Virus record (IMG/VR): IMGVR_UViG_3300049489_000321
Location: 1 to 64,000 of that record
Origin: a virus
Reading direction: 5' to 3' (one strand)
Length of the DNA: 64,000 nucleotides
Part shown: positions 1-6,986 of the stretch, piece after piece
Layout: each line of letters opens with the position of its first letter
Position numbering within the stretch: the first letter of the stretch is position 1
Made by a program: the position numbers and the translations under genes
The notes under the pieces: model-generated
Database searches by the model: none
Told to the model about the DNA's origin: nothing
Seen by the model: only the letters and a program-made list of their open reading frames with translations

Positions 1-1
1 T

Positions 2-229
<228 letters not shown>

Positions 230-249
230 CAAAGAAAAGGATAATACTC

Positions 250-405
250 ATGGGAAGTTATAATAGCATTTCTGATATTGTTAACGACGTTGTTAGGTTT
301 CGTTCATACGGAATGACGGACGACGAAATCGATCAGGTTCTTGAAGATGATGGAGTGGACCATAGCCATAGGCGCTCTGCTTTCCTTCGGCTTATTAAGC
401 ACTAG
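250..405 (+). CDS. Small hypothetical protein, 51 aa
   Basis: ATG at 250 opens a 51-residue frame. The middle reads FRSYGMTDDEIDQVLEDDG, a charged segment likely to be helical. I do not recognise a family. It follows the repeat protein by 20 bases, and codon use (AGG, CGT, GAT) matches the other left-arm genes. Confidence 0.55.
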   Translation: MGSYNSISDIVNDVVRFRSYGMTDDEIDQVLEDDGVDHSHRRSAFLRLIKH

Positions 406-502
406 CCATAAGCATAGGCACACCCCCTACCATAGCTACATACGCGCATCCATGGCTGTGTACCACACGTGTATGTATAGTGTATATAAATTGAGGTAAT
501 TT

Positions 503-610
503 ATGATCTTTTGTCTTTGTGGTGGTGTTGTAGAAGTTGGATTGATTAGTCTTATTGCTGTTGGTTGTCGTAAATGTTATCTTTGGGTAAGGAATAAGTT
601 TAGTGCGTAA
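503..610 (+). CDS. Tiny Cys-containing hydrophobic protein, 35 aa
   Basis: ATG at 503 is preceded by TTGAGGTAATTT, which offers a GAGG ribosome site. The 35-residue product has a hydrophobic centre and four Cys (FCLC near the start, CRKC near the middle), so it may bind a metal or sit in a membrane. Its stop overlaps the next gene's GTG start, which suggests translational coupling. No family recognised. Confidence 0.45.
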   Translation: MIFCLCGGVVEVGLISLIAVGCRKCYLWVRNKFSA

Positions 611-767
611 TTACTGTAATACTAAGCTTAATTATTGCGAAGATAAGCCTAGCTTTACGTGTGCCGAGCGGACTAACCGTGTAGATAAGTGTCCGTGTAG
701 GCATTGCCGCAATTGGCTTAGCGCTTGGCGTGCAGGTTATACCGCTGGTATTAAGACTAATGCGTGA
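603..767 (+). CDS. Small Cys-rich protein, probable zinc binder, 54 aa
   Basis: GTG at 603 overlaps the end of the previous frame. The 54 residues contain six Cys, including CPCRHC near residues 30-35, which looks like a zinc knuckle. The stop at 765-767 overlaps the ATG of the next gene, so three small genes here are translationally linked. Function unknown. Confidence 0.5.
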   Translation: MRNYCNTKLNYCEDKPSFTCAERTNRVDKCPCRHCRNWLSAWRAGYTAGIKTNA

Positions 768-951
768 CTCTGTTTGTTGGCCACCTATCCTCGCGTTTTT
801 TAACGGCAACGAATATAAGGCTACACTTTGGTTTGAAACGCCTAATCCGTTGCTAGGTGGAATTAAGCCTAAGCTTATGATTAGACTGGGTAAAGAGCGG
901 AAATTATTTGAAATTATCACCGCGCAATTACGCGAAAACCTAGCAGAATAA
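760..951 (+). CDS. Hypothetical protein, 63 aa
   Basis: ATG at 760 overlaps the upstream stop; an in-frame ATG at 730 lies inside the previous gene and is less likely. The product is basic at its C-terminal half with a WFETPNP turn. Its TAA stop (949-951) is also the first three bases of a 25-bp repeated element. No family recognised. Confidence 0.55.
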   Translation: MRDSVCWPPILAFFNGNEYKATLWFETPNPLLGGIKPKLMIRLGKERKLFEIITAQLRENLAE

Positions 952-973
952 TTCTGTATAAAACTCTTAGCCA
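949..973 (+). repeat. 25-bp left-arm element, copy 1
   Basis: Matches TAAYTYTGT-N8-TCYTAGGCG at both conserved blocks. The TAA doubles as the upstream stop codon. The next gene starts 26 bases on. Confidence 0.7.
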
Positions 974-998
974 CAAACCACTAACCAAAGGAAATACA

Positions 999-1538
999 GT
1001 GGAAAAGCTTAAGAATAAGACTACGGTTGACGAGCTTGCGGAAATGTTTAAGCTTACCTCTTGGGATGAGCTTGACGATGCTAATTTTGATTATTACTGG
1101 CAAAGTGCGCATGAAGCTATGGCGTATCGCGATTTTGAGAATGACGCCGAGCGTGAAGAGGAAATGTATCGCGTACAGGACTCGACTCGCGACGAGCTTT
1201 TCGCTAATTGGTATAACGCTGTCATGAGCGTTGCTGATACCATGTTTGGAAAGCTTGAGCTTGACTTGGTTCCTGTCAAGGTTAAGGGTAAGGTTTCTGA
1301 GTTTCCGTTTGAGTTTGTGATTAAGCCCCGTAAGAATTGGAAGCATTCTTGCGAGGAAATCGTCAATCTTATCAACGGTGTTGGCTACTTCTATTTCCGC
1401 GATGTTAACGCGCTGCTTTCTAGCGGACCTTACACGCCTATGCAGGCTGTTCTTAATCACCTTGGTTATGTTAACTACTACCACCAGATTTACGGTAGCG
1501 AAAGCCCTTCAAATCTCTATGATAGAGCTTTCCGGTAA
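999..1538 (+). CDS. Hypothetical acidic protein, 179 aa
   Basis: GTG at 999 is preceded by CCAAAGGAAATACA, giving a ribosome site at normal distance. The product is one of the larger left-arm proteins, acidic and rich in Trp, Tyr and Phe, with no signal peptide or membrane segment. Residues 1-90 look helical and the rest mixed. I do not recognise the family. It is bracketed by two copies of the 25-bp element and so appears to be a unit of its own. Confidence 0.75.
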   Translation: MEKLKNKTTVDELAEMFKLTSWDELDDANFDYYWQSAHEAMAYRDFENDAEREEEMYRVQDSTRDELFANWYNAVMSVADTMFGKLELDLVPVKVKGKVSEFPFEFVIKPRKNWKHSCEEIVNLINGVGYFYFRDVNALLSSGPYTPMQAVLNHLGYVNYYHQIYGSESPSNLYDRAFR

Positions 1539-1560
1539 TTCTGTATTAGATTCCTAGCCA
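1536..1560 (+). repeat. 25-bp left-arm element, copy 2
   Basis: Reads TAATTCTGT, eight variable bases, then a TCCTAGCC block. Its TAA is the stop codon of the preceding 179-aa gene. Confidence 0.7.
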
Positions 1561-1578
1561 TAGCCATAACGAGGGTTT

Positions 1579-1794
1579 ATGCGGAACGTTGAGATTATTT
1601 CCAAGTCTAAGCGAATTGACGGCATGCAGTATCTTGTCAAGGTGCCAGAAGCTAAGATTGTGTGCGGCTATGACTTGGTAACCGTATTCATTAGCCATAA
1701 CGGTATGCGGCATTTTAAGAGTGCTAACTGTAGTCGCACGACACCTTTTCATGCTGGCGCGGCGGTTACCAAGCATCTTGCTACAGGTGGATAA
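1579..1794 (+). CDS. Hypothetical protein, 71 aa
   Basis: ATG at 1579 follows ACGAGGGTTT, a GAGGG ribosome site. The basic 71-residue product contains a YLVKVPEAKIVCGYD stretch suggesting beta strands. No family recognised. The next gene begins two bases after its stop. Confidence 0.6.
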   Translation: MRNVEIISKSKRIDGMQYLVKVPEAKIVCGYDLVTVFISHNGMRHFKSANCSRTTPFHAGAAVTKHLATGG

Positions 1795-1796
1795 CA

Positions 1797-2186
1797 ATGC
1801 GTAATGATGATGTTAAGCCGAATTTTTGTCTGATTGCGATGGACGAAACCAAGTGGTATAATCTTGGCGACGATGCAGTGTGGATTAAGCAGATTGTCAA
1901 TACTTACGTGTACAACCAGAACGAGTATACATATTGTTGTGAAATGACTCCTAGTCATTGGCTTGAACCAGTTTACACTAGTATTGTCGTTAATGACGAT
2001 ACCCCTGATGATATTAGGGAAGATCTTTACGATAAGTACGGCAACACTTCCTATGAAGGCTGCTACATGCACGTTAGCGCCGTTAAGGCTCACGTGGAAA
2101 AGAATCCTAAGATGCACGATGTTTACGGTGAAGCCGAGTCTATTGACGATGCTAGGGAATATTACCAGGGCAATTACGTTCTATAA
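1797..2186 (+). CDS. Hypothetical protein, 129 aa
   Basis: ATG at 1797 lies two bases after the upstream stop and the GGTGG at its end can serve as ribosome site. The product is acidic and rich in Tyr and Asp (NDDTPDDIREDLYDKYG). It has no membrane segment. The TAA stop is shared with copy 3 of the 25-bp element. Family not recognised. Confidence 0.7.
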   Translation: MRNDDVKPNFCLIAMDETKWYNLGDDAVWIKQIVNTYVYNQNEYTYCCEMTPSHWLEPVYTSIVVNDDTPDDIREDLYDKYGNTSYEGCYMHVSAVKAHVEKNPKMHDVYGEAESIDDAREYYQGNYVL

Positions 2187-2208
2187 TTCTGTGTAAACGT
2201 CTTAAGCG
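2184..2208 (+). repeat. 25-bp left-arm element, copy 3
   Basis: Reads TAATTCTGT, then GTAAACG, then TCTTAAGCG. It shares its TAA with the stop of the 129-aa gene. Confidence 0.75.
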
Positions 2209-2231
2209 TAACTCTCACAAAGGTTGATGCG

Positions 2232-2714
2232 ATGGACAATCAGGTTACTCGATTTGCTTGGGAAATCCCTAACTTCGCGTGTTGGGATAAGCAGCTTACG
2301 GATCGCAATACTACTTGGGCCTTTGCTATGGTAGGCGGCGGTCACCGGGATATGACTAGCATCGATGCCAGTAACTTCGAAGTGATTAAGGATACACTCG
2401 CCAGAATGGATCCGGATAATCTTAGCCATAGATATAGTAGGGCTAGTCATTGGGCGGTAGGCTGGTACGAGCACCTGCTAGTGGATACCACTAACCATAA
2501 GGTTATGGCTTTCCTTAAGGAGTGTATTGATAATCTTGAGGATTATCCTATTCTTAGTGAGGATCACCATAGCCAATTGGAGTATGATTCACACTGTGAT
2601 AACCAGTGTTTCGCAGAATGCCCGTTTGAACATTGCGAGACTTGTCACGATTCCGTGCTAGAGAACGAAACCCATTGCGAATTGCATAAGGATGATGGTA
2701 ATGACGGTGAGTGA
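2232..2714 (+). CDS. Hypothetical protein with C-terminal Cys/His cluster, 160 aa
   Basis: ATG at 2232 follows AAAGGTTGATGCG. The N-terminal 100 residues show no known motif. Residues about 118-150 contain a dense Cys/His series (HCDNQC, CPFEHC, CHD, HCELH), which predicts one or two zinc sites. The C-terminal end overlaps the start of the next gene. Function unknown; a zinc-stabilised binding protein is the simplest reading. Confidence 0.7.
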   Translation: MDNQVTRFAWEIPNFACWDKQLTDRNTTWAFAMVGGGHRDMTSIDASNFEVIKDTLARMDPDNLSHRYSRASHWAVGWYEHLLVDTTNHKVMAFLKECIDNLEDYPILSEDHHSQLEYDSHCDNQCFAECPFEHCETCHDSVLENETHCELHKDDGNDGE

Positions 2715-2925
2715 GCTTAAGGCTATCCTTGACCGGTATCCAGATAATATGCCTGTTACTATCAGGCAATATACCCACGATTATTGGAATACGGTACGCG
2801 CGGATAGTGTCGATACAGTTGAGATTGTAGATCGTAAGTGGTCTAATTATCACAGGAGTTTTGTTATTGTGGACGAGTGTGACGATCAGGACGATCCTAA
2901 ATCTACCGTGCTAATCATTAGATAA
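2701..2925 (+). CDS. Small phage protein of the TVSELKAILDRYPDN type, 74 aa
   Basis: I place the start at ATG 2701, eight bases after AAGGA; an in-frame ATG at 2692 is also possible. The opening MTVSELKAILDRYPDNMPV resembles a widespread family of small phage proteins whose N-terminus pairs a short helix with a D-x-P-V strand. Their function is unknown. It overlaps the preceding gene and precedes a tRNA by seven bases. Confidence 0.7.
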   Translation: MTVSELKAILDRYPDNMPVTIRQYTHDYWNTVRADSVDTVEIVDRKWSNYHRSFVIVDECDDQDDPKSTVLIIR

Positions 2926-2932
2926 TAGTTTC

Positions 2933-3006
2933 GCGCTCGTGACATAATGGCATTGTGTACCGGTCTTTTAAACCGATTTACGTAGGTTCAATTCCTACCG
3001 AGCGCA
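2933..3006 (+). tRNA. tRNA-Lys (anticodon TTT)
   Basis: A 7-bp acceptor stem pairs GCGCTCG with CGAGCGC and leaves A as discriminator. The T arm is GTAGG-TTCAATT-CCTAC. The anticodon arm has loop CTTTTAA closed by CGGT/ACCG, giving anticodon TTT. The D arm is small (ACA/TGT). CCA is not encoded. The 3' end abuts an open frame that has no ATG near its beginning. Confidence 0.85.
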
Positions 3007-3019
3007 CAATAACAAGGAT

Positions 3020-3280
3020 CTGGCGGAAGTTAAGACTTTTGAGGATCCCGATACCTTTGCAGCCTATCACAAAGCGGAAACCTACGCGCATTCACTCGGT
3101 TACAGTGTCGGCCGAATGGCACGGGATTTGCCTATCGGCATTAAGCTCGCCGATAAAGATCTAGGCGATTGGGATATTGCTAAATGGCACAATCTTAGCA
3201 ATAACGATAAGCGTAACCTTGACGGATTGATCATCGGTGATAAGCGTAACGGGCCTGTTACGGTCCTAATCGGCCGGTGA
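3020..3280 (+). CDS. Hypothetical protein lacking an AUG start, about 86 aa
   Basis: A clearly protein-like frame runs from just after tRNA-Lys to TGA at 3278: LAEVKTFEDPDTFAAYHK near its start, then helical and charged. The frame is open upstream into the tRNA, but the first ATG is internal (3116, MARDLPIGIK). CTG at 3020, six bases after AAGGA, is a possible start. Alternatively the tRNA arrived by insertion and removed the original 5' end, leaving a shortened gene. Function unknown. Confidence 0.5.
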   Translation: MAEVKTFEDPDTFAAYHKAETYAHSLGYSVGRMARDLPIGIKLADKDLGDWDIAKWHNLSNNDKRNLDGLIIGDKRNGPVTVLIGR

Positions 3281-3281
3281 A

Positions 3282-3306
3282 TAATTTTGTGTAACGATCC
3301 ATTTTG
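3282..3306 (+). repeat. 25-bp left-arm element, copy 4 (degenerate)
   Basis: The first block, TAATTTTGTG, is intact. The second block is weak (GATCCATTTTG). It lies one base after a TGA stop and upstream of a structured leader. Confidence 0.5.
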
Positions 3307-3309
3307 CTC

Positions 3310-3420
3310 TAGGTAAACCCAAAAGGTTTATAAACTCACGGGACCTAACCCGTACCGCAACGGTAACTAACCTGAAAGGTTAGATAGAGATCGGAATTAA
3401 CCGATAGAGCCGATTTTACC
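3310..3420 (+). ncRNA. Five-hairpin structured leader RNA, copy 1
   Basis: Consecutive hairpins can be drawn: TAAACC/GGTTTA, ACGGG/CCCGT, TACCG/CGGTA, TAACC/GGTTA and ATCGG/CCGAT. GGTAAA at the 5' end can also pair with TTTACC at the 3' end, and a second GCCGAT competes for ATCGG. A second copy lies at 5684-5797 with base changes that keep the pairings. Both sit between a 25-bp element and an ORF, so a cis-acting leader or a processed small RNA is likely. It matches no RNA family I know. Confidence 0.7.
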
Positions 3421-3454
3421 ATAACCATTAACCATAACCATAACGAGGGATACA

Positions 3455-3856
3455 ATGGCCAAGCGTATTAAGGATCGAGAGCACGTTACCACGGTTACAT
3501 ATGCCGTGTTTTACGCTGCTAATCCCGAGGGATCTAGCGGCCTTATGTTTGACTGCGATGCTAGCGGTAACGTGGATCGCAGCAAGCTAAACCCTTGCGC
3601 GCGCGCCAATCTGGCGAAGATCGAACGCGGCGAAATCCCTTATGTTTACAGCGAGCTTACTACGCTGGAAACGTCTTACGTGGATCCGGCTGAAATCCTT
3701 TGCGATTGCGGTGATACTGTGGCACTATACGGATTCACCAATACTTGCGACTCTTGTAATCGCGATTACAATATGAGCGGCCAGGAGCTTGCCCCACGAT
3801 CGCAATGGGGCGAGGATACTGGCGAAACCCTTAGCGATATCCTACGGATCCGATAG
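3455..3856 (+). CDS. Hypothetical phage protein with four-Cys zinc site, 133 aa
   Basis: ATG at 3455 follows AACGAGGGATACA. The product contains CDCGDTVALYGFTNTCDSC near residues 94-112, a convincing four-Cys zinc ribbon. The N-terminal half resembles small phage proteins of unknown function. Its leader contains the five-hairpin RNA, which may control its expression. Confidence 0.75.
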   Translation: MAKRIKDREHVTTVTYAVFYAANPEGSSGLMFDCDASGNVDRSKLNPCARANLAKIERGEIPYVYSELTTLETSYVDPAEILCDCGDTVALYGFTNTCDSCNRDYNMSGQELAPRSQWGEDTGETLSDILRIR

Positions 3857-3893
3857 CGATCTGCTATCATCGTGATATCACTATGATCTAAAC

Positions 3894-3933
3894 ATATCAA
3901 CAAGTTAGCAAAATAACGCTAACTTGTTGATAT
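3894..3933 (+). terminator. 16-bp perfect hairpin after the 133-aa gene
   Basis: ATATCAACAAGTTAGC pairs exactly with its complement across an 8-base loop (AAAATAAC), followed by TACTTGC rather than a T run. It probably stops transcription or stabilises the 3' end. It reads equally on both strands. Confidence 0.6.
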
Positions 3934-3943
3934 TACTTGCGGA

Positions 3944-3968
3944 TAATTCTGTGTAAACGTCTTAGGCG
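3944..3968 (+). repeat. 25-bp left-arm element, copy 5
   Basis: TAATTCTGT, GTAAACG, TCTTAGGCG: an exact match to the consensus. It follows a hairpin and precedes the next gene by 25 bases. Confidence 0.8.
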
Positions 3969-3993
3969 TAACCCGAACGAAAGGCAACCGACA

Positions 3994-4122
3994 ATGCACA
4001 ATTATACGTTCCGATATTGGGATAAGGATCTAAACACTTGGGTTTACGTTTACCGCGACATGGCAAACGATGGCCGATGGATTTATACTTATTCCGCTGG
4101 ATTCTTCAATAGTTTGCGTTAG
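3994..4122 (+). CDS. Small hypothetical protein, 42 aa
   Basis: ATG at 3994 follows GAAAGGCAACCGACA, the standard left-arm ribosome site; an upstream in-frame ATG at 3937 lies inside the 25-bp element and is rejected. The aromatic product (FRYWDKDLNTWVYVYRD) resembles a short beta hairpin. Function unknown. Confidence 0.6.
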   Translation: MHNYTFRYWDKDLNTWVYVYRDMANDGRWIYTYSAGFFNSLR

Positions 4123-4124
4123 AA

Positions 4125-4149
4125 TAATTCTGTGTAAACGTCTTAATCG
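4125..4149 (+). repeat. 25-bp left-arm element, copy 6
   Basis: TAATTCTGT, GTAAACG, TCTTAATCG, two bases after the TAG stop of the 42-aa gene. Confidence 0.75.
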
Positions 4150-4188
4150 CTAGGCAACAAAAACAACACCTAGCAGAAAGCAAAAACA

Positions 4189-5157
4189 ATGGCCCACGAA
4201 ATTCTCGACAATAATTGCGTTTTTTCCCTTAAGACTGAGGTTTCCGGTGTCCCGTGGCACGGGATTGGTACGGGGCTCGACGTTGTAACCCCCGATGATG
4301 TTAAGACTTACGCGAGTTTCGACCGCGAGATCGTGCTTAAGGATCTCAAGCTCGCCGGATCGGATGATCTGATCGAGGGATACAAGGCGAGTTTCGATTC
4401 TAAGCATGGGAAAACTCTTGGTATTGTGTCTGATAAATTCGTACTCTTGCAGCCTAGGGATCTGCTTAGCGCGGCGGAATTCCTTATGAATTCAATGGGC
4501 GCCGAGATTTCGTGCGCTGCTACGATCCGCGAGGGTAAGCGCGAATTCCTCTCGCTCGCTATGCCGGATTCGACCGTGGAAGCGCGCGAGAACGATTCTA
4601 TCAAGCGTTATTTCAATTTGGCGCAGGGTCACGATGGATCGCTCGCTGTTAGCGCGGGATCGAGTGACGTTCGCGTGGTTTGCGCTAATACCCTTAGCGC
4701 TTGGATTAGCGAGAGGAATGCCGTCAAGATCCGTCACCGCGGCGATATTGGCAAGGCGCTCGCAACGGCCGTCGCTGCATTTGCTAGCGAAACTCAGTCT
4801 AGGACCGAGTTTTATCAGGCGCTGGCGGGTCGCGCGGTTACCCCGAGCGAAGTTATCGCGTACTACTCTGCTTTGACCGGTGAGGATTACGAGGATTTCC
4901 GCAAGGCAAAGCGTGGCCGTCCGTCGCTTGGCGCTAAGATCGCGGATCTTCTCGATTCACCGGCTAACGCGGACGGTATCATCTGGCAAGATGCGGGAAT
5001 GCCCGCCACCGCTTGGGATGCTTACAATGTCGCGACGCAAGTTATCACGCATGGCTCGACTAGTAAGGATCCGCTTAACAATCTGCTTTTTGGCACGGCG
5101 CATAAGTATCTGATTTCAGCTGAAAAGCTCGCCTCTGATATGTTTCTCGCCGAGTAA
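4189..5157 (+). CDS. DUF932 phage/plasmid-like protein, 322 aa
   Basis: The protein has the layout of the DUF932 (PF06067) family common on phages and plasmids. An N-terminal VPWHGIGTGLD segment is followed by KTLGIVSDKFVLLQPRDLL (the 'y.ivq' region) and, about residue 160, DVRVVCANTLSAW. The length of about 320 residues is normal for the family. Its biochemical role is not established; it is usually among early, abundantly expressed accessory genes. ATG at 4189 follows AGCAGAAAGCAAAAACA. It is the largest left-arm gene, is flanked by an element on each side and ends in a strong hairpin. Confidence 0.85.
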   Translation: MAHEILDNNCVFSLKTEVSGVPWHGIGTGLDVVTPDDVKTYASFDREIVLKDLKLAGSDDLIEGYKASFDSKHGKTLGIVSDKFVLLQPRDLLSAAEFLMNSMGAEISCAATIREGKREFLSLAMPDSTVEARENDSIKRYFNLAQGHDGSLAVSAGSSDVRVVCANTLSAWISERNAVKIRHRGDIGKALATAVAAFASETQSRTEFYQALAGRAVTPSEVIAYYSALTGEDYEDFRKAKRGRPSLGAKIADLLDSPANADGIIWQDAGMPATAWDAYNVATQVITHGSTSKDPLNNLLFGTAHKYLISAEKLASDMFLAE

Positions 5158-5160
5158 CAA

Positions 5161-5207
5161 GAAATACACAGGGTTAGATCGGGAAACTGGTCTAACCCTG
5201 TGATTTC
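5161..5207 (+). terminator. Long hairpin after the DUF932 gene
   Basis: CACAGGGTTAGA pairs perfectly with TCTAACCCTGTG, and flanking GAAAT/ATTTC extends the stem, giving about 17 bp around a GGGAAACT-type loop. There is no T run. It begins four bases after the stop codon. Confidence 0.65.
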
Positions 5208-5302
5208 TCTACCATATGTCAAGCGGCGGGAATTCGGGCGGATGGCTCGATAACGCGATCTTTTGTTTACTCCTAATGATTACACTAGGTTACCTTTTGC
5301 GA

Positions 5303-5327
5303 TAACTTTGTGATATACTCTTAAGCA
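5303..5327 (+). repeat. 25-bp left-arm element, copy 7, abutting a start codon
   Basis: TAACTTTGT, GATATAC, TCTTAAGC, with the A of the next gene's ATG as its last base. There is no room for a separate ribosome site. Confidence 0.7.
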
Positions 5328-5515
5328 TGAAACCTAAAACCTTCCTAGCTAGGCTGGCGGATTGTAGGGATACGCGAGAAATCAGCAACCTCGCGTCATA
5401 CGCTCACGAAAAGCAGATCGCAGCGATCCGCGCGGGTTACGAATCTAAGGATTGGCACGATTGTTGGAAGGCCGCTCACGCTAGCTGGAAATCGATCCTT
5501 ACTCAAGGTAGGTAG
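5327..5515 (+). CDS. Hypothetical helical protein, 62 aa; paralogue of the gene at 6529
   Basis: Pattern F-x2-RL-x2-C-x-D...NLASYA-x2-K...KDWHDCWKAAHASW also appears in the 64-aa product at 6529 (F-YRKLEFCDRSDL...DYARAKRGK...KDWNHL). The two are diverged duplicates. Its ATG is fused to copy 7 of the element, so its mRNA may be leaderless. Function unknown. Confidence 0.65.
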   Translation: MKPKTFLARLADCRDTREISNLASYAHEKQIAAIRAGYESKDWHDCWKAAHASWKSILTQGR

Positions 5516-5518
5516 ATC

Positions 5519-5653
5519 ATGGGAAAGCCTAAGAAAAACCGCAAGCGTAATTTTGACGCAATGAATGCGCTCGCGCGTAAACCTGCAACCTTCAAGGATC
5601 GTCGCGAGCCGCGTAAGCAGTCTAACAATTGGCGCAATCATTTGCCCGAGTAA
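5519..5653 (+). CDS. Small very basic protein, 44 aa
   Basis: ATG at 5519 follows AAGGTAGGTAGATC. The product opens MGKPKKNRKRNFDA and has about 13 Lys/Arg in 44 residues, so nucleic-acid binding is plausible. Its TAA is the beginning of copy 8 of the 25-bp element. No family recognised. Confidence 0.6.
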   Translation: MGKPKKNRKRNFDAMNALARKPATFKDRREPRKQSNNWRNHLPE

Positions 5654-5675
5654 TTTTGTAGATTGTTCTTTAGCG
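5651..5675 (+). repeat. 25-bp left-arm element, copy 8 (diverged)
   Basis: TAATTTTGT with a looser second block, TTCTTTAGCG. TAA is shared with the upstream stop. It precedes the second structured leader RNA. Confidence 0.6.
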
Positions 5676-5683
5676 AAAGCCCT

Positions 5684-5797
5684 AGGTAAACCCAAAAGGT
5701 TTACAAACTCACGGGACCTAACCCGTACCCACGGCGGTAACTAACCCAAAAGGTTAGATAGAGATCGGAGTTAACCGATAGGGCCGATTTTACTAGT
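5684..5797 (+). ncRNA. Five-hairpin structured leader RNA, copy 2
   Basis: Same order of hairpins as 3310-3420. In the first stem the closing pair is G-C here and G-U in copy 1. The third hairpin differs in sequence but still folds (TACC/GGTA). The loop of the fourth changes from TGAAA to CAAAA. Retention of structure with sequence drift argues for selection on RNA shape. Confidence 0.7.
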
Positions 5798-5835
5798 TCA
5801 AGGCGGAAATCATCAGAATGATTATGGAGTAACGT

Positions 5836-6312
5836 ATGCTGGCGGAATCTCTCAAAGACTGGCGAAAGGTAGCAGAACGCAATGAAATCAATGGGATCAA
5901 GCGTAGGGTTTATCTGGCGAATGCCACCGAACGATCTTGGCATGATAATTGCTTCGTTTTTTGGTTTGGCTCTTGCGGTACTACTTACGTCCTAGCCTAC
6001 GGTAAAGGCATTGATTCTGCTCTGGAATCCGCCGCGCAATGGTTAGCTGATTACGCTCCGGGGCATATAATGCCGCATGATTCCGAAGAATTGCAGGAAT
6101 TGCTTAGGGAAGCAAGGATCGAATTCCGTAAGGAAAATCAGCGTTTGGAAGATCCGGACCATGGATCCGAGGATATGTCACGGGTTTATGAGTCTGCTAC
6201 CGCCGATCTCACCTATACGGAATCAGGTTACCTCACGTCTTACGATTGGGGAATTGCGCTCGATAACCCTAACCCAGCGGAATTGCTAGATTTTGTAAAG
6301 GATAGGCGCTAA
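5836..6312 (+). CDS. Hypothetical phage protein, 158 aa
   Basis: ATG at 5836 follows TTATGGAGTAACGT. The N-terminal part is aromatic and probably beta-rich (FVFWFGSCGTTYVLAYGKG). The middle is an acidic helix (EELQELLREARIEFRKENQ). Similar small phage proteins exist but without a known role. It lies downstream of leader RNA copy 2. Confidence 0.7.
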   Translation: MLAESLKDWRKVAERNEINGIKRRVYLANATERSWHDNCFVFWFGSCGTTYVLAYGKGIDSALESAAQWLADYAPGHIMPHDSEELQELLREARIEFRKENQRLEDPDHGSEDMSRVYESATADLTYTESGYLTSYDWGIALDNPNPAELLDFVKDRR

Positions 6313-6313
6313 C

Positions 6314-6385
6314 GTGGTGATTTTGTTTACTGTCATTCTCGCGTGGTTTGTCGGATTCGCGATGCTCGCAATGGTTCGGACCTAG
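6314..6385 (+). CDS. Possible tiny membrane protein, 23 aa
   Basis: Starting at GTG 6314 directly after the previous stop, the frame encodes an almost wholly hydrophobic peptide (ILFTVILAWFVGFAMLAMV) ending RT-stop. Length fits one membrane segment. It lacks a strong ribosome site, so it is tentative. Confidence 0.35.
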   Translation: MVILFTVILAWFVGFAMLAMVRT

Positions 6386-6489
6386 CGTTAGAACGCTATA
6401 GGCTGGCGTATGGGAAGCTTTTAGCGTCCTAGCGTGGATAGGGTATACCCGCGCCTTTCGCTGCTTAAATCGAAGCCTATCGCCTCGGA
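6386..6489 (+). ncRNA. Structured non-coding stretch, repeated modules
   Basis: ACGCTA (about 6394) can pair with TAGCGT and GATAGG with CCTATC. GGGTATACCC is an inverted repeat. AACGCTATAGGCT is the exact complement of 14113-14125. The 22-bp block 6462-6483, beginning TGCTTAAATCGAAG, recurs at 12307-12328. A block ending TATGGGAAGCTTT recurs near 9937-9955. These look like pieces of a diverged structured RNA family. Confidence 0.4.
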
Positions 6490-6514
6490 TAATTTTGTGG
6501 GAAAGTCTTAGGCG
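6490..6514 (+). repeat. 25-bp left-arm element, copy 9
   Basis: TAATTTTGT, GGGAAAG, TCTTAGGCG. The next gene begins 15 bases on, after AGGGAAAA. Confidence 0.8.
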
Positions 6515-6528
6515 AAAGGTAGGGAAAA

Positions 6529-6723
6529 ATGACGGTTACGACATTCTATCGAAAGCTCGAATTTTGCGATCGTTCTGATCTCGCTGATTTGCTTGACTAC
6601 GCTCGCGCTAAGCGTGGAAAATTGCTTAATAGCACGCTAAACCATACTAAAGATTGGAATCATCTAAAGGAATGGCATTTGGCATATAAGACTGTTTCCA
6701 ATCGAGTAGGATGGAAGCGGTAA
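6529..6723 (+). CDS. Hypothetical helical protein, 64 aa; paralogue of the gene at 5327
   Basis: ATG at 6529 follows GGTAGGGAAAA. The product shares the F...C-x-R-x-DL...DYA-x2-KRG...KDW pattern and overall length with the product at 5327. Its TAA (6721) starts copy 10 of the 25-bp element. Function unknown. Confidence 0.65.
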   Translation: MTVTTFYRKLEFCDRSDLADLLDYARAKRGKLLNSTLNHTKDWNHLKEWHLAYKTVSNRVGWKR

Positions 6724-6745
6724 CTTTGTAGGAAAGTCTTAGTCG
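6721..6745 (+). repeat. 25-bp left-arm element, copy 10
   Basis: TAACTTTGT, AGGAAAG, TCTTAGTCG. TAA is shared with the upstream stop. Confidence 0.75.
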
Positions 6746-6809
6746 CATACGGCAAATAGCCGGCCAGTAGAAGCGGCGTAGGATGCAACCATAACAAAAG
6801 GCAAACACA

Positions 6810-6986
6810 GTGGACCATAAGAATACGGATCGAATGATGGATCGGGCAATGCATGCGATTTGCCCGAATGACTACGAAAGGTTCGCGCTTAGGCTGGCGT
6901 ATACTCAAGATCCTGAATTGGCCCTGGTATTTGCCGATCAGCCTATCCACGATCTTGCTGATATCCTTCGCGTTATCGGTGATTAA
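6810..6986 (+). CDS. Hypothetical protein, 58 aa
   Basis: GTG at 6810 follows AAAAGGCAAACACA, the usual left-arm ribosome site. The acidic product has a DRMMDRAMHAICPNDYERF segment and appears helical. The stop overlaps the next ATG as TAATG. No family recognised. Confidence 0.6.
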   Translation: MDHKNTDRMMDRAMHAICPNDYERFALRLAYTQDPELALVFADQPIHDLADILRVIGD

